Source of the DNA: Bacillota bacterium
GTDB lineage: Bacteria; Bacillota; Clostridia; Acetivibrionales; DTU013
Length of the DNA: 64,000 nucleotides
Reading direction: 5' to 3'
Assembly (NCBI GenBank): GCA_023426125.1
Contig: JAFABI010000025.1
Coordinates: forward strand, 1 to 64,000
Shown piece after piece: positions 19,601 through 28,503 of the stretch. A model generated the notes under the pieces. The model did not search any database, was not told the origin of the DNA, and was given only the letters and a program-made list of their open reading frames with translations. Made by a program: the position numbers and the translations under genes. Position 1 is the stretch's first letter; every line of letters starts with the position of its first letter.

Positions 19601-21450
19601 TGATAGACGAAGCTGTTGCAGTAGCCCGGAATGATTCTTCAGAGAATAAGCTCATCTGTGCATATTTTGTTGCAAAAGAGAAGATAGATCTATCTGATTT
19701 AAGATCATACCTGATGGACAAATTACCTGATTACTCTGTGCCTTCCCATCTTGTTCAAATTGACAAGATGCCTATGACACACAATAATAAAATAAACCGA
19801 AACGCACTGCCGGAGCCACAGGGGCGTTTGAGCGAACTTGGAGGATATAAGGAACCAACAAATGAATTCGAAAGAAAATTAGTTGATATATGGTGTGATG
19901 TATTAGAAATTCCGTCTGTAGGGATAAACACGAATTTCTTTGAAATCGGCGGGCATTCCTTGAAAGCCACAGTGTTGGCAACGAGAATACATAAAGCGTT
20001 TGACGTGGAAATTCCTTTAAAGCAGATATTTATAAATCAGACTATTCAGGAGCTTTCGAACTATATTCAAAATGCGAAAAAAAGCATCTATTCATCTATT
20101 CGGCGTGTTGAGGAACCAAGCGATTGTTACCCGTTATCTTCGGCGCAAAAGAGGATGTATATTGTAAACAGGATTGAGAACCAGGGAATCAGCTATAATA
20201 TCGTTGCTGCGCTTCAGATTGATGGCAAACCTGACATATCCAAAATCGAGGAAGTACTTAATGTAATGATAACGAGGCATGAAGCCTTCAGAAGTTCGTT
20301 TGAGATTGTTGATGGTGAGCCTGTTCAGAGGATACACAAGACAGTAGATTTTAAAATGGATTATTTTGAGTCATCAGAAGACAGATCCATCGAAATAGTT
20401 AAGAAATTTATCAGGCCTTTTGACCTGGCAAAACCACCTCTGCTAAGGGCAACTCTTGTTAAAACGGATCAGGAAAAATATTTGTTTTTAATCGATATGC
20501 ACCATATTATTTCGGATGGTACCTCTGTGGGCATCTTTATCAAGGAGTTTATCAGTTTGTATCACGGGGAGCAGCTACCCGAATTGAAGCTTCAGTATAA
20601 AGATTTTTCCGTATGGCAGAATGAACTCTTGAGAACCGGAAAAATAAAGGAACAGGAGAATTATTGGATTAACCAGTTTGGTGGAGGCGTTCCATTGCTA
20701 AATTTGCCCAAGGATTCTCCAAGGCCGCCTGTGCAGAATTTTGAGGGCGATAGGGTTTATTTCAAGGCAGATGAAGAGCTGACAGGCAAGCTAAACCATA
20801 TAGTTGTTGCAGAAGGCGCAACATTATATATGGTATTGCTTACGGCATTTTATATACAGATATACAAATATACAGGGCAGGAGGACATTTTAATTGGAAG
20901 CGGCATAGCGGGAAGGCATCATGCTGACTTGCAAAATATCATTGGAATGTTTATTAATATGCTTGTTATGAGAAACACTGTAAAAAAAGAAATGCGCTAC
21001 TGCGAGCTGTTGGCCGAAGTAAAACAGACGGCGATAAAAGCATATGAAAATCAGGATTATCAGTTTGAAGAGTTGGTTGATAGGCTGGGCATCAATAGAG
21101 ATCCTGCCAGAAACCCTTTGTTCGATGTTCTTTTCACATTACAAAACATGGATATGCCTAAAATTCAAATTAAAGACTTAAAGATAAAACCTATCGATTA
21201 TGAAGTAAGAATTTCTAAGTTTGATCTCTCACTTTATGCCACAGAGATGGATAATCAAATTTTATTTGAGTTCGAATACTGTACAGCTCTGTTTAAAAGA
21301 AACACGATAGATAGATTTTGCAAGGATTATCTTAAAATACTGAGAATGATCGCTGAGAACTGTGAAATAAGGGTTAAGGATGTGAAATTGGAAGAGAGCT
21401 ATTCCAGACGTCAGAGTGTATTAAAGGATGACCTTGAATTTAAGTTTTAA
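16699..21450 (+). CDS. NRPS: half-C, A(Val/Ile-like) with methyltransferase insert, PCP, C
   Basis: A single module of 1583 residues. After the half condensation domain, the A domain is interrupted between A2 (GAAYVPID) and A3 (YTSGSTGNPKG, about 700) by a SAM-dependent methyltransferase (about 385-665). Motif I is VLEIGCSSG at 472, followed by GTDLSE and the family motif NSVIQCFHGYNY. The methyltransferase belongs to the class usually seen as N-methyltransferase inserts in NRPSs, although inserts at A2-A3 in characterised enzymes such as TioN and KtzH modify side chains. The code reads DAFFIGATFK, resembling branched-chain aliphatic codes (Val/Ile). PCP Ser1087; terminal C domain MHHIISDG (His1268). 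GGGAGG precedes the ATG. The C-terminal tail is DDLEFKF. Confidence 0.96.
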   Translation: MEAIDKNLVLGLHEFEEEKQYWIDKLEGITQETTVMRDFGLKVQNEKVCYGFSLDRQIYEQLDKVSKGQELSLFIIMLTVFKVLLHKHTGYNHIITASPVLSTKDNLVAFNKWIIFRDTVDETTTVRELLSSLRKTVLEGYKNQHYPLENAMDEAGLKQSGLSLLKVAFCMQNLHSEGYIHEITNSPSNDITVTISNKDGGIKANIFYNNGLYRSDTIHSLANGYMRLLRIILGNREMTIADIKYIDDIQKEKILEEFNCTRTDFPRNSTIHGLFEEQAKAHPDKLAVIFNGEKELTYKELDERSNQLSNYLTMEQKISPDTPVGLLLGKSTELIIAIVGILKAGAAYVPIDIRNPESRIKSIIDDAQIRIVITEKEYIGTLNKLQWECPTFDTYICMNSSDVYSETETKKNELMDKKLWDYVGESSTNAIQGGGWVNSYTGEDISCDEMEEYSQNVLTKLMPYLNKNIRVLEIGCSSGLSMFRIAPYVSLYYGTDLSETIIAQNQQRITKEGIANIKLKCTSAHEINEIEERDFDIVIMNSVIQCFHGYNYMRGVIKRAVSLMKENGIMFIGDVMDPDLKSAMIDSLVSFKHEHAGSNSKTKTDWSNELFVSRGFFEDLCTEVSEIDSVSFSDKIFSIDNELTRYRYDTLLKINKNADIQRPWRDKHKSQIGANLLECKEKVPCVSYAGPGDLAYIIYTSGSTGNPKGVMVEHKSVVRLVRNTNYIKFDEDERILQTGSIAFDASTFEIWAALLNGYRLYLYDEDTILDFSRLKNIIYSHRITTLFLTTSLFTQLSEENPEMFMNVRNLIVGGDVLPPKHANKIRGVCRKIKLINAYGPTENTTFSTYFLVNRDFDYNIPIGKPISNSTAYVTDKYYNLQPIGVPGELCLGGDGVARGYLNNQDRTRERFVPDPFLKTGVMYKTGDMARWLPDGNLEFLGRIDNQIKVRGFRIELEEIEWQILGYGLIDEAVAVARNDSSENKLICAYFVAKEKIDLSDLRSYLMDKLPDYSVPSHLVQIDKMPMTHNNKINRNALPEPQGRLSELGGYKEPTNEFERKLVDIWCDVLEIPSVGINTNFFEIGGHSLKATVLATRIHKAFDVEIPLKQIFINQTIQELSNYIQNAKKSIYSSIRRVEEPSDCYPLSSAQKRMYIVNRIENQGISYNIVAALQIDGKPDISKIEEVLNVMITRHEAFRSSFEIVDGEPVQRIHKTVDFKMDYFESSEDRSIEIVKKFIRPFDLAKPPLLRATLVKTDQEKYLFLIDMHHIISDGTSVGIFIKEFISLYHGEQLPELKLQYKDFSVWQNELLRTGKIKEQENYWINQFGGGVPLLNLPKDSPRPPVQNFEGDRVYFKADEELTGKLNHIVVAEGATLYMVLLTAFYIQIYKYTGQEDILIGSGIAGRHHADLQNIIGMFINMLVMRNTVKKEMRYCELLAEVKQTAIKAYENQDYQFEELVDRLGINRDPARNPLFDVLFTLQNMDMPKIQIKDLKIKPIDYEVRISKFDLSLYATEMDNQILFEFEYCTALFKRNTIDRFCKDYLKILRMIAENCEIRVKDVKLEESYSRRQSVLKDDLEFKF

Positions 21451-21497
21451 GTGATAATTGTGAAAAATAAATGCTAAAGCTTGGGGGAATGAATGTA

Positions 21498-24400
21498 GTG
21501 GATAATATTTATTTTCAAAATATAATTTTAACAAGCGGAGAATTCGAAGAAGAAAAAAGCTATTGGCTTGAAAAGCTTAAGGGTGAAGCTGCTTTAAGTG
21601 TTTTTCCCCTGGACTATACCAGGATTGGCATGGATAACTATACTGGAGCAGTGCTAAAACATGAATTTTCGTATGATGTCTCCCAAAAACTGATAGCTAT
21701 CAGTAATGAGTCAAAATATACACTGTATATCATTTTATTATCTTGCGTGAAGTATTTGCTCAGTGTATATACGCAAAACAATACTACTATTGTTGGTATG
21801 CCTTTGTTTTTTCAAGATTCAGATGAAAATCATTTCAAGAATATCGTAGCGTTAAAAGATATCATTGGCAGTGAAGATACTTATAAAGATTTTTTGATTC
21901 AGGTGAGAAATACCGTCGTAGAGGCTGACAAGAATCAGAATTATCCGTACACTGCAATTGCAGAATTATTAGGGATGACACCTTCAGACAACAAATTACT
22001 GCTTTCTAATATTATTGTAATGATGGAAGGAATTCATGATAGAAGTATCGTTGAGGAAATAATTACAGATAACGTCTTCTCGTTTGATACAGACCTGGAA
22101 GGGATTAAATTAACGCTGGAGTACAACGCACTATTATTTTCAGAGAAAACAATGAAGCAGATTGTACGGCATTTGGAAAACATTATGAATACTGTCGCCA
22201 ATAATCCGGACGTTAAGTTATCCGAGGTTAGTCTGATGGATGAAAGTGAGATAAAACAACTGCTTGATGATATGAATTCAACCAGGGCAGACTACCCCAG
22301 TGAAAAAACGATACATCAGATCTTTGAAAAGCAGGTTCAAAAGACACCAAATAATATAGCGCTTTCATTTGATGGAAATGAGATAACTTACAAAGAACTC
22401 GATATGCAAGCAAATCAACTTGCAAATCTTCTTACCGCCGAACATGACATGGTACCGGACAAACTCGTTGGAATACTCCTTGAAAAATCAAACTATACTG
22501 TGATAGCAGCGCTTGCCGTACTAAAAGCCGGCGGCGCATATGTGCCCATAGACCCCGATTACCCGGAGATGCGGATCAAAACAATAATAAACGATGCTTC
22601 AATTGAGGTGGTTATTTCAAACAAAAATCATATTAGGCTTTTGAACAGACTTCAATGGGAGTGTAAGACTTTCAAAGCATATATATGCATGGATAGTGTG
22701 AATGTCTATAAAGAGAGTGAAGAATTAAAAAGTGAATTGATGAACAGTGAGATATGGGAGTACATTGGTGAAAACGCATCAAACGATATCCAGGGCGGTG
22801 CATGGGTAAGCAGCTATACAGGAGAAGATTTAAAAGAAGAGGAAATGGATGAATACTCTGAAAATGTTCTGAAAAAATTGATGCCATACTTGAATAGCAA
22901 TACAAGAGTCCTTGAAATCGGCTGTGCGTCAGGGTTAAGTATGTGGAAAATTGCACCTTATGCTGGATATTATTTTGGAACGGATATCTCAAGAGTAATA
23001 ATTGATAAAAACAGACAGAGAGTAGTGAGAGATAATATTAAAAATATCAGGCTGGAGAGTGTTCCAGCCCATGACATTTATAAAATAGATGAAAATGACT
23101 TTGATGTTGTTATCATCAATAGTGTTGTACAGTGTTTCCATGGCCATAATTACTTAAGAGATGTTATATCCAAGGTTTTTGATCTGCTGAAAGATACAGG
23201 AATTGTGTTTATAGGCGATATAATGGACCAGAATATGAAGGAGGCATTAATTAATTCACTGAAGGAATTTAAAGATAAAAACCGTGGGAAAGGATATAGA
23301 ACTAAAACGGACTGGTCTGTTGAACTATTCATTTCCAGGGATTTCTTCGATGATCTGATGTTTGATTTTCACCAAATTAAGAGCGTAGCTTTTTCAAATA
23401 AGCTTTATACGATTGAAAATGAGCTGACCAGATTCAGATATGATGCTTTACTGAATGTGGACAAAAATAACAAATTCAGCTTTAGTGAGAGAAGAAGACA
23501 TAAATATCAGCAAGGGCTTGACAGTATAAATAAGTATGGAACTACTCCCGTAAAGGCGGGGGTTGTTCCTGAAAATCTGGCATATATCATTTACACATCC
23601 GGTACAACCGGTATCCCTAAAGGTGCAATGATTAAGCATAAAAATGTAGTAAGGCTTATGGTAAATGAAAAAAGTCTCTTTGACTTTAATGAAGAGGATA
23701 TCTGGACAATGTTCCATTCTTTTTGTTTTGATTTCTCTGTTTGGGAAATGTATGGAGCTTTGCTTTTTGGAGGGAAATTGGTAATTGTTCCGAAAACGAT
23801 GGCAAGAGATACTCGGGAATACCTCTCGCTGCTCAAAAAAGAAGGAGTTACAGTGTTGAATCAGACGCCATCAGCTTTCTATAATCTTATGAATGAAGAA
23901 ATGGAATGCACTGAAAGGCAGCTAAAAATCAGGTGTGTTATTTTCGGAGGAGAAGCTTTAAAACTGTCAATGCTGCAACCGTGGATGGAAAGATACCCAG
24001 GCACAGAATTAATTAACATGTACGGAATAACCGAGACAACTGTTCATGTTACTTTTAAAAGAATTTCAAAGTATGATACTGAATCGAATATAAGCAATAT
24101 CGGCAAACCAATTCCTACAACAACAGCCTATATTATGGATAAAAATATGAAGCTGTTACCACCTGGAGTGGCCGGTGAGTTATTGGTAGGCGGAGATGGA
24201 GTTGGACGTGGATATCTTAATAAAAATGAACTGACAGCAGAAAAGTTCGTGCCTAATCCCTACAATAAACATGAGATATTGTACCGTTCCGGCGATCTGG
24301 TCAGACGGCTGCACAATGGTGAATTGGAGTATTTGGGGAGATTGGATCACCAGGTAAAGATCAGAGGATTCAGAATTGAGCTGGGTGAGATTGAGGCGGT

Positions 24401-27161
24401 TTTACGGGAACATTCTTTTATAAAAGATGCATTAGTACTGCAGCAAGAGGACAAATCCGGTGATAGATATCTAGCTGCCTATATAGTAGCTGATAAACGG
24501 CATTTCGAGGTATACGACGGAAAACTTCGTTATAAGCTGCCTAATAATATGGCAATAGCACATTTGAATAAAAACGAAACCGATTTCATGTATAGGGAGA
24601 TATTCGAGGATAAGAATTATATAGGCCATGGCATAAGGATCAAAGAGGGAGACTGTATCTTTGATATCGGCGCGAATATTGGGATGTTTACAATGTTTGT
24701 AAACCAGATATATGACAATCTGAAGGTCTACTCCTTTGAACCCATACCAGATATATATGATGTTTTGGAAGTGAACGCCAGACTATACGGAAATAATACA
24801 ACAACTTTCAATATGGGTCTTTCCGCAGAAAGCAGCATGGTTGAGTTTACTTATTACCCTAAAGTATCAGTTATGTCTGGTTGTTATGCTGATGAAGAAC
24901 ATGATTCAAGTATATTTGCAAATACAATGATAGACAGAGAGCATATGACGGAATCAGAAATCGAGGATATTTCCAGATACGGTGACGAGTTGGTTGATGG
25001 ACGGTTTGATGCCAGGAAAGTAGTTTGTCAGTTGAAAACACTTTCAGAAGTAATCAAGGAAAATTATGTTGAGAAAATCGATTTGCTGAAAATCGATGTA
25101 GAGAAGAGTGAACTGGATGTATTGAAAGGTATTGACAGTGATGATTGGAAAAAAATCAGGCAGATAGTAATAGAAGTATTTGATGAGGGGAACAGGCTGA
25201 GTAAAGTCAGAGCACTTCTTGAGAAACAGGGATTTCAGGTTCTGGTACAAGAAAACAGTGTGTTTGAGAACGGAGGATTATATACCGTTTTCGCTGCTTC
25301 AAAACAACATGGTTATACATTGGAGCAAAAAAGAAACCCGCCGGATTATAATGTAAAAATTCATGAGGACAATATTTTGAGCACTGATGCCATAAGGAGT
25401 TTTATAAAGGCCAGTTTACCGGAATATATGGTGCCGGCATACTTTGCCTATATTGATAGGCTGCCTTTAACACCAAATGGAAAGGTGGATATCAAAGCAT
25501 TGCCAACAGACCTGGGCGCAAATTTAAAGAATATGTATAAAGAGCCGCATAATGAAATAGAAAGGCGTCTGGTTGATATTTGGAAAAAGATTTTAGGTTT
25601 GGAGAGGATCGGTATTAATGATAATTTCTTTGAAATCGGAGGCCATTCACTTAAAGCAACCATTCTGGTTTCACAGATATACAAAATTTTCGATGTTGAT
25701 GTGCCATTAAGGCAGGTATTTGTCAGCCAGACCATCAAAGAGCTTGCTGAATATATTAAGGAAGCAGGGGTGAGTATCTACACACCGATACCTGCTGTTG
25801 AGAAAAATAGATATTACCCTTTATCTTCCTCGCAGAAGAGAGTTTTTATTGTAGAGCAATACAGTGGCATAAATACCAGTTATAATATGCCTTTTGCAAT
25901 CATGGTAACCGGGCCGCTTGAAAAAGATCTGCTTGAGGATGCTTTTGTGAAAATAGTCAACAGGCATGAGACGCTAAGAACTTCATTCCACTTTATTGAG
26001 GGAGAAGCTGTTCAGGTAATTCATGATGATGTGAAATTCCGGATCGACTTTACAGAGGCTTGTGAAAATGAGGTGCGAAAGATTGTTAAGGGTTTTATCA
26101 AACCGTTTGTCTTGGAAGAAGCACCGCTTTTGAGGGCTCTGTTAATAAAATTGAGCCCCGTCAGACATATTTTGCTTATCGATATGCACCATATCATTTC
26201 TGACGGCACGTCATTGGGCTTATTTGTTAAAGAGTTTACAAATTTGTATTCCGGTAAAAGTGTCCCTAAACTAAAGATTCAATATAAGGACTATGCACAA
26301 TGGCAGAATAAAATGCTTGAATCTTCTTTGATGAAAAGACAGGAGGAATTCTGGCTTAACATGTTTTCAGGTGAAATAAAGCCTCTTAATCTGCCTACCG
26401 ATTACCCCAGACCTGCAATGCAGAGCTTTAGAGGGGATAATCATAATTTCAGCATCAACGAGGAACTCACATCAAGCCTTAAAAGAATATGCGTTGAGAC
26501 TGGTGCAACAATGTATATGGTTTTATTAGCCATATACAATATCTTTTTGTCCAAGTGTACCGGACAGAATGATATTACAGTAGCAAGCGGAACAGCCGGA
26601 AGGCTTCATCCCGATGTTGAAAACCTCATTGGCATGTTTATTAATACCCTTTCTATAAGGAATTTCCCGGATGCGGATAAAACATTCAAAGAGTTTTTAA
26701 ATGAAGTCAAAGACAGGTCAATACAGGCATTTGAGAATCAAGGCTATCAGTTTGAAGTGCTGCTGGAAAAACTTCATGTTGAGAGGAGTCTGAGCCGGAA
26801 ACCTTTGCAGGATACAATGTTTGTGTATCAAAATATGGATCTTCCCCAGATTAAAATAGAAGGCTTGGAGTTTTCTCCATATGACATTACCTATAAGATG
26901 TCAAAGGTTGATTTATCCCTTTATTCAGCAGAGTTTGATGACGGCATTCATTTTAGTTTTGAATATTGCACAGATCTATTCAATCCTCAAACAATAGCCA
27001 TGTTCTCCAGATACTATTTAAGAATTATAGAAAGTGTTATTGGTAATATTGGCATAAAAATTCAGGATATTGATGTAATAGATCAGAGTGAAAAGGAGTC
27101 TTTGGTCTCATCAATAATAAGCAGCTATAAAAAAGACACAACAATTGAATTTGATTTTTGA
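21498..27161 (+). CDS. NRPS: half-C, A(Thr) with two methyltransferase inserts, PCP, C
   Basis: The GTG at 21498 is proposed because GGGGG (21483-21487) lies 10 bases upstream and the N terminus then matches sister proteins; ATG codons at 21471 and 21489 are also in frame but badly spaced. About 1887 residues: half C; an A domain interrupted twice; PCP (Ser1384); full C (MHHIISDG, His1564). Insert 1, between A2 and A3, is an nMT-like methyltransferase (VLEIGCASG near 472). Insert 2, between A8 (KIRGFRIELGEIE) and A9 (LPEYMVPAYF), is an FkbM-family methyltransferase (about 1000-1278; FDIGANIGMF near 1055, YSFEPIP, LLKIDVEKSE). The code reads DFWNIGMVHK (Thr). N- plus O-methylated threonine is a plausible product, inferred from the two families. 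The tail is TTIEFDF. Confidence 0.95.
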   Translation: MDNIYFQNIILTSGEFEEEKSYWLEKLKGEAALSVFPLDYTRIGMDNYTGAVLKHEFSYDVSQKLIAISNESKYTLYIILLSCVKYLLSVYTQNNTTIVGMPLFFQDSDENHFKNIVALKDIIGSEDTYKDFLIQVRNTVVEADKNQNYPYTAIAELLGMTPSDNKLLLSNIIVMMEGIHDRSIVEEIITDNVFSFDTDLEGIKLTLEYNALLFSEKTMKQIVRHLENIMNTVANNPDVKLSEVSLMDESEIKQLLDDMNSTRADYPSEKTIHQIFEKQVQKTPNNIALSFDGNEITYKELDMQANQLANLLTAEHDMVPDKLVGILLEKSNYTVIAALAVLKAGGAYVPIDPDYPEMRIKTIINDASIEVVISNKNHIRLLNRLQWECKTFKAYICMDSVNVYKESEELKSELMNSEIWEYIGENASNDIQGGAWVSSYTGEDLKEEEMDEYSENVLKKLMPYLNSNTRVLEIGCASGLSMWKIAPYAGYYFGTDISRVIIDKNRQRVVRDNIKNIRLESVPAHDIYKIDENDFDVVIINSVVQCFHGHNYLRDVISKVFDLLKDTGIVFIGDIMDQNMKEALINSLKEFKDKNRGKGYRTKTDWSVELFISRDFFDDLMFDFHQIKSVAFSNKLYTIENELTRFRYDALLNVDKNNKFSFSERRRHKYQQGLDSINKYGTTPVKAGVVPENLAYIIYTSGTTGIPKGAMIKHKNVVRLMVNEKSLFDFNEEDIWTMFHSFCFDFSVWEMYGALLFGGKLVIVPKTMARDTREYLSLLKKEGVTVLNQTPSAFYNLMNEEMECTERQLKIRCVIFGGEALKLSMLQPWMERYPGTELINMYGITETTVHVTFKRISKYDTESNISNIGKPIPTTTAYIMDKNMKLLPPGVAGELLVGGDGVGRGYLNKNELTAEKFVPNPYNKHEILYRSGDLVRRLHNGELEYLGRLDHQVKIRGFRIELGEIEAVLREHSFIKDALVLQQEDKSGDRYLAAYIVADKRHFEVYDGKLRYKLPNNMAIAHLNKNETDFMYREIFEDKNYIGHGIRIKEGDCIFDIGANIGMFTMFVNQIYDNLKVYSFEPIPDIYDVLEVNARLYGNNTTTFNMGLSAESSMVEFTYYPKVSVMSGCYADEEHDSSIFANTMIDREHMTESEIEDISRYGDELVDGRFDARKVVCQLKTLSEVIKENYVEKIDLLKIDVEKSELDVLKGIDSDDWKKIRQIVIEVFDEGNRLSKVRALLEKQGFQVLVQENSVFENGGLYTVFAASKQHGYTLEQKRNPPDYNVKIHEDNILSTDAIRSFIKASLPEYMVPAYFAYIDRLPLTPNGKVDIKALPTDLGANLKNMYKEPHNEIERRLVDIWKKILGLERIGINDNFFEIGGHSLKATILVSQIYKIFDVDVPLRQVFVSQTIKELAEYIKEAGVSIYTPIPAVEKNRYYPLSSSQKRVFIVEQYSGINTSYNMPFAIMVTGPLEKDLLEDAFVKIVNRHETLRTSFHFIEGEAVQVIHDDVKFRIDFTEACENEVRKIVKGFIKPFVLEEAPLLRALLIKLSPVRHILLIDMHHIISDGTSLGLFVKEFTNLYSGKSVPKLKIQYKDYAQWQNKMLESSLMKRQEEFWLNMFSGEIKPLNLPTDYPRPAMQSFRGDNHNFSINEELTSSLKRICVETGATMYMVLLAIYNIFLSKCTGQNDITVASGTAGRLHPDVENLIGMFINTLSIRNFPDADKTFKEFLNEVKDRSIQAFENQGYQFEVLLEKLHVERSLSRKPLQDTMFVYQNMDLPQIKIEGLEFSPYDITYKMSKVDLSLYSAEFDDGIHFSFEYCTDLFNPQTIAMFSRYYLRIIESVIGNIGIKIQDIDVIDQSEKESLVSSIISSYKKDTTIEFDF

Positions 27162-27179
27162 AGATCTGGAGGGGATAGC

Positions 27180-27277
27180 GTGAAAAACAACACAGCATAA
27201 CCAAGCAATTCTCAGAGGCCGGTCTAATAGAGCCACTTATTTTTGCCGCCAGTGACAGCGGCGTTATGGAGATTAAA
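27180..27277 (+). promoter_or_regulatory. Intergenic leader with tiny ORF and GC hairpin
   Basis: The 116-base gap between the NRPS and the U32-like gene is long for this operon. It contains a GGAGGGG site followed by a six-codon frame GTG AAA AAC AAC ACA GCA TAA (27180-27200), and a GC-rich hairpin, GCCGC at 27245-27249 pairing with GCGGC at 27258-27262. The hairpin lies just before the U32 gene's own ribosome binding site. It could tune translation or be the scar of a lost gene; nothing in the sequence decides between these. Confidence 0.25.
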
Positions 27278-28474
27278 ATGAGAAATTTTAGTATTCCCTC
27301 GAATTTTAGGAAAGAAACTATTGATCAATATGCGAAATTGAACGAAGAAAGTACAAATTCCAGAATTATTGAAACATATGGACAGATTACGGTAGGCAAT
27401 ACTTTGGCCTCGGGAAGGCCGGTCAGCATACTCCAGAAAATTGATATTAAGTGCTTAAGCGATTACATTAGCTATTCCATGCAGAAGGGGATCGGATTCA
27501 GCTATACACTTAATGCTTCCTGTTTGGGTAATAAAGAGTTTTCAAGGGAAGGTATGATTGAAATTGTTTCATTTCTGGGTAAGTTGTATGCTGCCGGAGT
27601 TCGTTCACTCACTATTGCACTTCCATCGCTTATTGAATTGGTGGGAACATTAAAATATGATTTTTTAATTAAAGCTTCAGTCATATGCCAGATAACAAAT
27701 CCCAATAAAGCAATGTTTTTTAAGAAGATGGGAGTGAACAGGCTTGTAATTGACGAATCTCTTAACCGAAGATTTGGTGTGCTGAGAGATATCAGGGATG
27801 CGTTTGGGGAACAGGTTGAAATCATTGTCAACTCAATTTGCCATAAGGACTGTGTTTACCGGATGTTTCACTATAATGAGATATCTCATGATTTCAACAT
27901 AAACAGCAGCGAAAATTCCAGTATTGCATACTATCCTCACAGATGTATAAAGAGGAGATATGAGGATATTTCAAACTTTATAAAATTAACATGGATAAGG
28001 CCTGAAGATATTAAATACTACGAAAACATTGGAATAAGCCATTTTAAGATTCAAGGGAGGCAGTCTGTATTGACAGGAGATCCTGTATCGGCTCTGCGAT
28101 ACTATTTTGATGAAAAATATGACGGTAATTTGCTGGAACTGCTGGATCTATTCTCGCCTTTGAATTCCTTCAACATAAATATAGATAACAGCAAACTCGA
28201 CGGGTTTGTAAAAACGTTCTATGAAAACCCTGAATTTTGTAAGGACAACTGTGAAAAATGCGGGTACTGCAGCTCCTATGCTAATAAATGTATAAATGGT
28301 AAAGAGTCGGAGGAAGTCAGAGAAATGGCTTTGAAATTCTATAGCGAGTATGATGATTTTTCAAATATGGTATGCTCGGCTCAGTCTGAAGTATCCGCAA
28401 CTAGCTCAGGGAAAGAGCTGTTTGAGAGGCTTTCCAAAAATGCCAGTCTTAATTGTGATTTTGATCTTGACTAG
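27278..28474 (+). CDS. U32-family Fe-S protein (peptidase U32/UbiU-UbiV-like)
   Basis: A 398-residue protein with the pattern of U32-family proteins. Cys188 and Cys192 lie in NSICHKDCVYRMFHYNEISH, another Cys follows in YPHRC, and a later block reads WIRPEDIKYYENIGISHFKI. A Cys-rich stretch near the C terminus (FCKDNCEKCGYC) could also bind an Fe-S cluster. Characterised relatives include UbiU/UbiV, which hydroxylate ubiquinone precursors without O2, and RlhA/TrhP, which hydroxylate RNA and depend on prephenate. Hydroxylation of a carrier-bound residue is therefore a reasonable but unproven role. The operon also encodes a chorismate mutase-DAHP synthase that could raise prephenate supply. The ATG at 27278 is chosen over 27266 because GGAG is 6 bases upstream. 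It ends in NCDFDLD, like the NRPS tails. Confidence 0.85.
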   Translation: MRNFSIPSNFRKETIDQYAKLNEESTNSRIIETYGQITVGNTLASGRPVSILQKIDIKCLSDYISYSMQKGIGFSYTLNASCLGNKEFSREGMIEIVSFLGKLYAAGVRSLTIALPSLIELVGTLKYDFLIKASVICQITNPNKAMFFKKMGVNRLVIDESLNRRFGVLRDIRDAFGEQVEIIVNSICHKDCVYRMFHYNEISHDFNINSSENSSIAYYPHRCIKRRYEDISNFIKLTWIRPEDIKYYENIGISHFKIQGRQSVLTGDPVSALRYYFDEKYDGNLLELLDLFSPLNSFNINIDNSKLDGFVKTFYENPEFCKDNCEKCGYCSSYANKCINGKESEEVREMALKFYSEYDDFSNMVCSAQSEVSATSSGKELFERLSKNASLNCDFDLD

Positions 28475-28503
28475 ATATTAACAAAAGGAGATGTTAAGTA
28501 ATA

